Positions 7,501-9,975 of a stretch of DNA of 9,975 nt are shown piece by piece. Under the pieces are notes generated by a model. The model was given only the letters and a program-made list of their open reading frames with translations, searched no databases and was not told the origin of the DNA. The DNA is from Methylomonas sp. (GTDB lineage Bacteria; Pseudomonadota; Gammaproteobacteria; Methylococcales; Methylomonadaceae). Position numbers and translations under genes: made by a program. Positions within the stretch are counted from its first letter, which is position 1; each line of letters opens with the position of its first letter. The stretch lies in NCBI GenBank assembly GCA_028688235.1, contig JAQTYP010000090.1, positions 1 through 9,975 on the forward strand. Reading direction: 5' to 3'.

Positions 7501-7603
7501 GAATCTTCATGGCTTTGAAACTGTGCAGGCCGGCGAAACTGAGCAGCACGAACAGCATCATCGCCGGAATCGGATTGCGTATGCACCAGGCCGATACGTT
7601 CAT
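4502..7603 (-). CDS. RND efflux pump, inner-membrane permease (AcrB/HAE1-like)
   Basis: Proton-driven inner-membrane pump of 1033 residues, the full usual length of the family, which takes substrates from the periplasm or outer leaflet and passes them to the outer-membrane channel. The layout is the standard duplicated one: TM1 at about 10-30, a large periplasmic loop, a TM2-TM6 block from about 335 to 490, TM7 at about 520-537, a second loop, then TM8-TM12 from about 850 to 1010. The proton-relay residues are present: Asp399-Asp400 in SLVIGILVDDAIVEVEN (TM4) and Lys919 in LMGIATKNSILLVEYAI (TM10). The start MNVSAWCIRNPIP is typical. No convincing Shine-Dalgarno precedes it; the ATG shares ATGA with the original end of the adaptor gene, so its translation was probably coupled to the adaptor. 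Substrate cannot be read from the sequence. It lacks the heavy-metal (CzcA/CusA) look in TM4, so organic compounds are more likely. Confidence 0.96.
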   Translation of the reverse strand: MNVSAWCIRNPIPAMMLFVLLSFAGLHSFKAMKIQNFPDLELPTVTVTATLPGASPAQLETEVARKIENAIATLQGLKHISTKVQDGSVTITAQFRLEKPVQEAVDDVRSAVTKVRTDLPGDLRDPIVNKLDLAGSPILAFTVRSKQRDDEALSWFVEDTVAKRLLAVDGVGAVTRVGGVSREVTIALDPVKLQALGATAADISRQLREMQRESAGGRTDLGSGEQPVRTLANVLSVDEMRPLQLSLADGRRIRLDQVARIDDSFAEPRAAAFLNGQPAVGFEVTRSRGASEVEVGIGVNKMLEELHAAHPDIEFTEAFDFVTPVEEEFQGSMTMLYEGGMLAVLVVWLFLRDWRATLVSAVALPLSVVPAFLGMEQLGFSLNVITLLALSLVIGILVDDAIVEVENIVRHLRMGKTPYQAAMEAADEIGLAVVATTFALVAVFLPTAFMSGVAGRFFKQFGWTAALAVLASLVVARMLTPMMSAYLLKGRAHSEPSEGLVMRWYMRAAAWCLRHRLTTMAGAAAFFVGSLLLIPLLPTGFIPADDNPQTQVFVELPPGSSLSQTQSAAETARQLVSAVPYVKKIYTTIGAGSAGNDPMAGSQGSGEVHKATLTVTLANRGERPVRKQVIEQQIREALEKLPGVRTKVGLGASGEKYVLVLSGDDPQALNNAAHAVERDLRTIPGLGSIASSAALVRPEIAVRPDFARAADLGVTTAALAETLRIATVGDYDWSLSKLNLAQRQVPMVVKLAAEGREDLAVLERLAVPSAKAGNGTVLVGQVAKLELSSGPAVIDRYDRSRNVNFEIELSGVPLGEVTTAVQNLPSIKNLPTGVKQINIGDAEMMGELFASFGLAMLTGVLCILVVLILLFKDFLQPITILAALPLSFGGGFVALLLTGKAFSMPSLIGLVMLMGIATKNSILLVEYAIVARRDHGMSRSDALLDACRKRARPIVMTTIAMGAGMLPIALGTGDADTSFRSPMAVAVIGGLVTSTLLSLLVIPVAFTYLDDFKMFGLKLWRRGAAGKISAGVA

Positions 7604-7722
7604 GGCGCCACCACTCTGACAGTGTCGCCGTCCGCCAAAAATGACGCACCGCCGGCGACCAACCTATCGTCGGCAGTCAAGCCGGAAAGCACTTCAGGCC
7701 TGCCTCCGGACCTACGACCGTT
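7600..7722 (-). pseudogene. Severed C-terminal coding end of the RND adaptor, in frame after a premature TAA
   Basis: Directly after the TAA at 7723-7725, the same frame stays open for 40 codons and closes with a TGA at 7600-7602. The translation is adaptor-like, starting NGRRSGGRPEVLSGLTADD and continuing RLVAGGASFLADGDTVRVV. The GRR...G...EVLSGL...GDxV pattern is the usual end of the membrane-proximal domain in periplasmic adaptors. Its TGA makes an ATGA overlap with the pump start, the same arrangement as at the upstream gene junction, so this was very probably the original gene end (369 residues). Because both sides are in one frame, a substitution is needed to explain the stop, not an indel. 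Confidence 0.88.
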
Positions 7723-8709
7723 TTAAACTTTGACTTGCTCTACCTTGGCCCGGTCGCCGCTCTGCTCTGTCAAACGGAACACGTAGCTGAAGCCTTCCCG
7801 CAACGACAACGCCTCTTGCGGTACGGTCAGCGCACTGCTGCTACCCAAACGAAATTCGCCTCGACCGAACATACCGGCACGCAAGCCGCTTTCCGCCGCA
7901 TTCGGCAGATCGACATAGACCAGGCCGTTGCGGCTTTGCACGTCCAGGGTCGGAGCCAGGAAACGCACGCTGCCGGTTATCTTGCCGACGCTCGGCACCT
8001 CGACGCTGACCGTCACGCCGGGCCTAAGTTGGGTCATTTCGGCGGCGGTGACTTCGCCGCGCCATTCCAGCCGATTCTGCCGGATCAGCCTAAACAGTTC
8101 CTGACCCTTGGCCGCCACGGCGCCTAGAGTAGCGGTTCGCGAGGAAATCACGCCGTCGTCGCTGGCCAACACCTTGGTGTATTTCAGGCGCAGTAATTGC
8201 GCGTCGAGTTGCGCCTTGGCCGATTGCAGCTTGGCCTCGGCGGTCTTGGCACCGGTCAGGTATTGATCGACTTGCTGGGCGCTCAAGGCGCCGGACGCAG
8301 AGACCCTACCCGCCCGCTCGGCGTTGACCCGCGCTTCGGCAAGGTTGGCTTCGGCTTCGGCCACCAAGCCACGGCTTTGCGCGATGTCGGCCTGTACGCT
8401 TTCGTCGGCGAGCGTCGCCAGCACCTGACCTTTCTTGACGGCCTCGCCGACTTGCACGTTTACCGCATTCAGGCGCAAATCGCCGATTTCGGCGCCTATC
8501 ACGGCTTCCTGCCAGGCCGCGATAGAGCCGTTGGCAGTCAGACTCAGCGGCAGATCGCGGATTTCCGGACGTATCGCCGCCACGCTGAGGGCCGGATTCA
8601 CGACAGCTACCACGGCGGGTTTCGCTTCATGGTGAGTACCGATCGCCAGAACCAAGCCGATCGGCAACAGCACCGCGCTTAACAGTATGATTTTTTTTCC
8701 CTGAGTCAT
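7723..8709 (-). CDS. RND efflux periplasmic adaptor (membrane fusion protein), truncated by an in-frame stop
   Basis: Periplasmic adaptor that would bridge the inner-membrane pump and the outer-membrane channel. As it stands, 328 residues. An N-terminal hydrophobic anchor or uncleaved signal spans about residues 6-24, with no lipobox Cys. Next come a lipoyl half (about 60-105, VQVGEAVKKGQVLATL), an Ala-rich alpha-helical hairpin (about 105-177), a second lipoyl half (about 178-210), a beta-barrel (about 214-290) and the start of the membrane-proximal domain (VPQEALSLREGFSYVF). The reading stops at a TAA after EQVKV, although the rest of that domain is still encoded downstream in frame, so the present product lacks its last strands. 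That domain is the part that seats on the pump. The start is well supported by GGAGG at 8716-8720 with a 6-base spacer, and the ATG lies in an ATGA overlap with the upstream channel gene. Confidence 0.93.
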   Translation of the reverse strand: MTQGKKIILLSAVLLPIGLVLAIGTHHEAKPAVVAVVNPALSVAAIRPEIRDLPLSLTANGSIAAWQEAVIGAEIGDLRLNAVNVQVGEAVKKGQVLATLADESVQADIAQSRGLVAEAEANLAEARVNAERAGRVSASGALSAQQVDQYLTGAKTAEAKLQSAKAQLDAQLLRLKYTKVLASDDGVISSRTATLGAVAAKGQELFRLIRQNRLEWRGEVTAAEMTQLRPGVTVSVEVPSVGKITGSVRFLAPTLDVQSRNGLVYVDLPNAAESGLRAGMFGRGEFRLGSSSALTVPQEALSLREGFSYVFRLTEQSGDRAKVEQVKV

Positions 8710-9975
8710 GATTTTCCTCCGTTGATGGCGGCGATCGGTTGAATCGTAAAAATATCGAGGCGAGCGGCGGCGTTAGTGTCGGTTGGGGCACCGTTTTGGG
8801 TGGCGCTTTCGGAACTTGCCGTCCAGCCGCCGCCGACCGCGCGGTACAACGCAATCCAAGCTGAAACGCGTTCCTGTTCCAACGTTTTCAGCGCGAGTTC
8901 GGCAGACAGCAAAATGCGCCTGGCGGTTTCGACGTCGAGCAAACTGCCCAAGCCGTTTTGATTGAGCGCTTCCAGGGATAGGTAATTGGCGCGATAACCG
9001 TCGACGGCTGCGCGACTTTGCGGCATGCGTAGCTCCGCGCTGTTTAGGCGTACCAGCGCCTCTTCCACCTCCTTGACCGCCGTGCGCGCCTTGTCGCGAA
9101 AACGACTGGCGGCCGCCTGGTATTGTTGCTCGGCCACCGCGACGTCGGCGGCTCGCTTACCGGCATCGAACAAAGGCAGGCTCAGCGTCGGGCCTATCGC
9201 CCAGGTTTGGGCCAGCATCAATGCCGCGCCGTTGATATTTTGCAGCGTGGGCGTAATGTTGCCGGACAGGCTCAACTTCGGAAACTGCTTGGCCCGCTGC
9301 ACGCCGATATTGGCGCTGGCCTCTGCCACATCCCGCTCGGCGGCAGCGACATCCGGGCGCTGCAACAAGACCTGAGCGGGTATAGCGGCAATCCGAAACA
9401 CCGGCGGTTCGGGCAGCTTCGCCGCCTGTTCCGCGCTACCGTTTAGCAATCCGCGCAATTCGGTTTCGTCCAGCGCCGTCATCGCCACCAGGCCTTTCAG
9501 CGTACGCTCGCATTGTCCTTGCTGTTTCAGCACATTATCGTTGGCTTCGGCAGCACCGGCCCTGGCCAAGGCGACGTCTCCGGGTGCGCTAAACCCATTT
9601 TCACCGGCAATGCCGATCAAGCGCGCCGATTCGCTGCGGGACGTCTGGTCTATCTTCAGGATTTGCATCTGGCTCTGGCAATAGCGGTAGGCCAGATAAG
9701 CGTTGGCCGTTTCGGCCGCGACCGCAACCCGGGCGTCGTGCCAAGCGGCGTGTTTGGCCTGTAATTGGCTAAGCGCGACTTGTTGTTGCCGGGCCAGACC
9801 GCCGAACAGATCGACTTCCCAACTAGATTGCAGGCCGGCATTGTATTGGTTCCAGACGAAAGGCTCTCCGCCGAAAGACGCCGAAGAACGCTTGGCAACC
9901 ATACTGGCGTCCAGACTTGGCAATAGCGCCGCATCGGCGCCAACCAGATTGGCACGGGCTTGTTCGATCCGCACC
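8706..9975 (-). CDS. Outer-membrane efflux factor (NodT/TolC family), 5' end missing
   Basis: Outer-membrane channel subunit of the tripartite pump. The frame enters from the right edge and about 422 codons are visible. The true start, the signal peptide (often a lipoprotein signal in NodT proteins) and probably several dozen residues lie outside; the GTG at 9974 is only an internal Val codon. Two OEP repeats are seen. The first contains LLPSLDASMVAKR and QYNAGLQSSWEVDLFGGL (visible residues about 18-60). The second contains VLLQRPDVAAAERDVAEASANIGVQR, FPKLSLSGNITPTLQ, a TLSLPLFDAGKR strand and the closing YLSLEALNQNGLGSLLDVE and ALYRAVGGGW motifs. LLQRPDVAAAE and ALYRAVGGGW are hallmarks of the NodT family. 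A polar low-complexity tail of about 38 residues follows. Its TGA overlaps the adaptor ATG as ATGA, which shows the operon order channel, adaptor, pump. The promoter lies beyond the window. Confidence 0.94.
   Translation of the reverse strand, partial: VRIEQARANLVGADAALLPSLDASMVAKRSSASFGGEPFVWNQYNAGLQSSWEVDLFGGLARQQQVALSQLQAKHAAWHDARVAVAAETANAYLAYRYCQSQMQILKIDQTSRSESARLIGIAGENGFSAPGDVALARAGAAEANDNVLKQQGQCERTLKGLVAMTALDETELRGLLNGSAEQAAKLPEPPVFRIAAIPAQVLLQRPDVAAAERDVAEASANIGVQRAKQFPKLSLSGNITPTLQNINGAALMLAQTWAIGPTLSLPLFDAGKRAADVAVAEQQYQAAASRFRDKARTAVKEVEEALVRLNSAELRMPQSRAAVDGYRANYLSLEALNQNGLGSLLDVETARRILLSAELALKTLEQERVSAWIALYRAVGGGWTASSESATQNGAPTDTNAAARLDIFTIQPIAAINGGKS

Noticed and set aside
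4799..7502. Long open frames on the plus strand opposite the RND pump, up to 288 codons
   Set aside because: They are antisense to a full-length, motif-complete RND gene, and their Arg/Gln/Ser-rich translations are typical shadows of GC-rich coding sequence.
7356..7649. 97-codon minus-strand frame overlapping the pump start and the adaptor end
   Set aside because: Out-of-frame shadow; the adaptor tail and pump start are explained by the other frames with recognisable sequence.

Overview
The window reads as a chromosomal segment of a moderately GC-rich gammaproteobacterium. Every recognisable gene lies on the minus strand. The gene set (AcnB-type aconitase, a short NAD-type isocitrate dehydrogenase, a Uma2-family protein, an RND efflux operon) would fit a methanotroph of the Methylomonas/Methylobacter kind. 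That placement is an inference from protein style, not something the sequence proves.

Right part, 4502-9975: a tripartite RND efflux operon, transcribed right to left. It encodes an outer-membrane factor (NodT/TolC family, 5' end cut by the window edge), a periplasmic adaptor and an inner-membrane RND pump. The outer-membrane-factor and adaptor genes share an ATGA overlap. The adaptor gene carries an in-frame TAA after codon 328. The same reading frame then continues for 40 sense codons of adaptor-like sequence and ends in a TGA that forms a second ATGA overlap with the pump start. The adaptor therefore looks recently truncated by a nonsense change rather than by a frameshift.

Middle and left, 1-4375: TCA-cycle genes with accessory genes between them. 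The order of transcription is icd (NAD-type isocitrate dehydrogenase), a Uma2-family nuclease-like gene, a 456-codon AAA/ABC-type ATPase, a small 135-codon gene, then acnB (5' part only; it runs off the left edge). icd and the Uma2 gene are 21 bases apart, the Uma2 and ATPase genes share ATGA, and the ATPase and small genes overlap by 14 bases, so the four could be one transcript. The ATPase and small gene are clearly AT-rich (18 G/C of 60 at 2161-2220 by hand count) compared with their neighbours (33 of 60 at 3001-3060, 35 of 60 at 3661-3720, 40 of 60 at 6241-6300). This suggests a transferred two-gene cassette between icd/uma2 and acnB.

That cassette is the most interesting part of the window. 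It pairs an ATPase of the type found in Septu, PARIS and similar anti-phage systems with a small partner that has a weak PD-(D/E)xK-like pattern. The small gene also has an in-frame TAA, followed by 54 open codons that reach the acnB start, so its product may once have been about 190 residues long. An 8-base direct repeat flanks the cassette. Joining the flanks through it would restore a stop codon to the Uma2 gene. No RNA genes, CRISPR arrays or insertion sequences were seen, and no gene-free stretch exceeds 300 bases.
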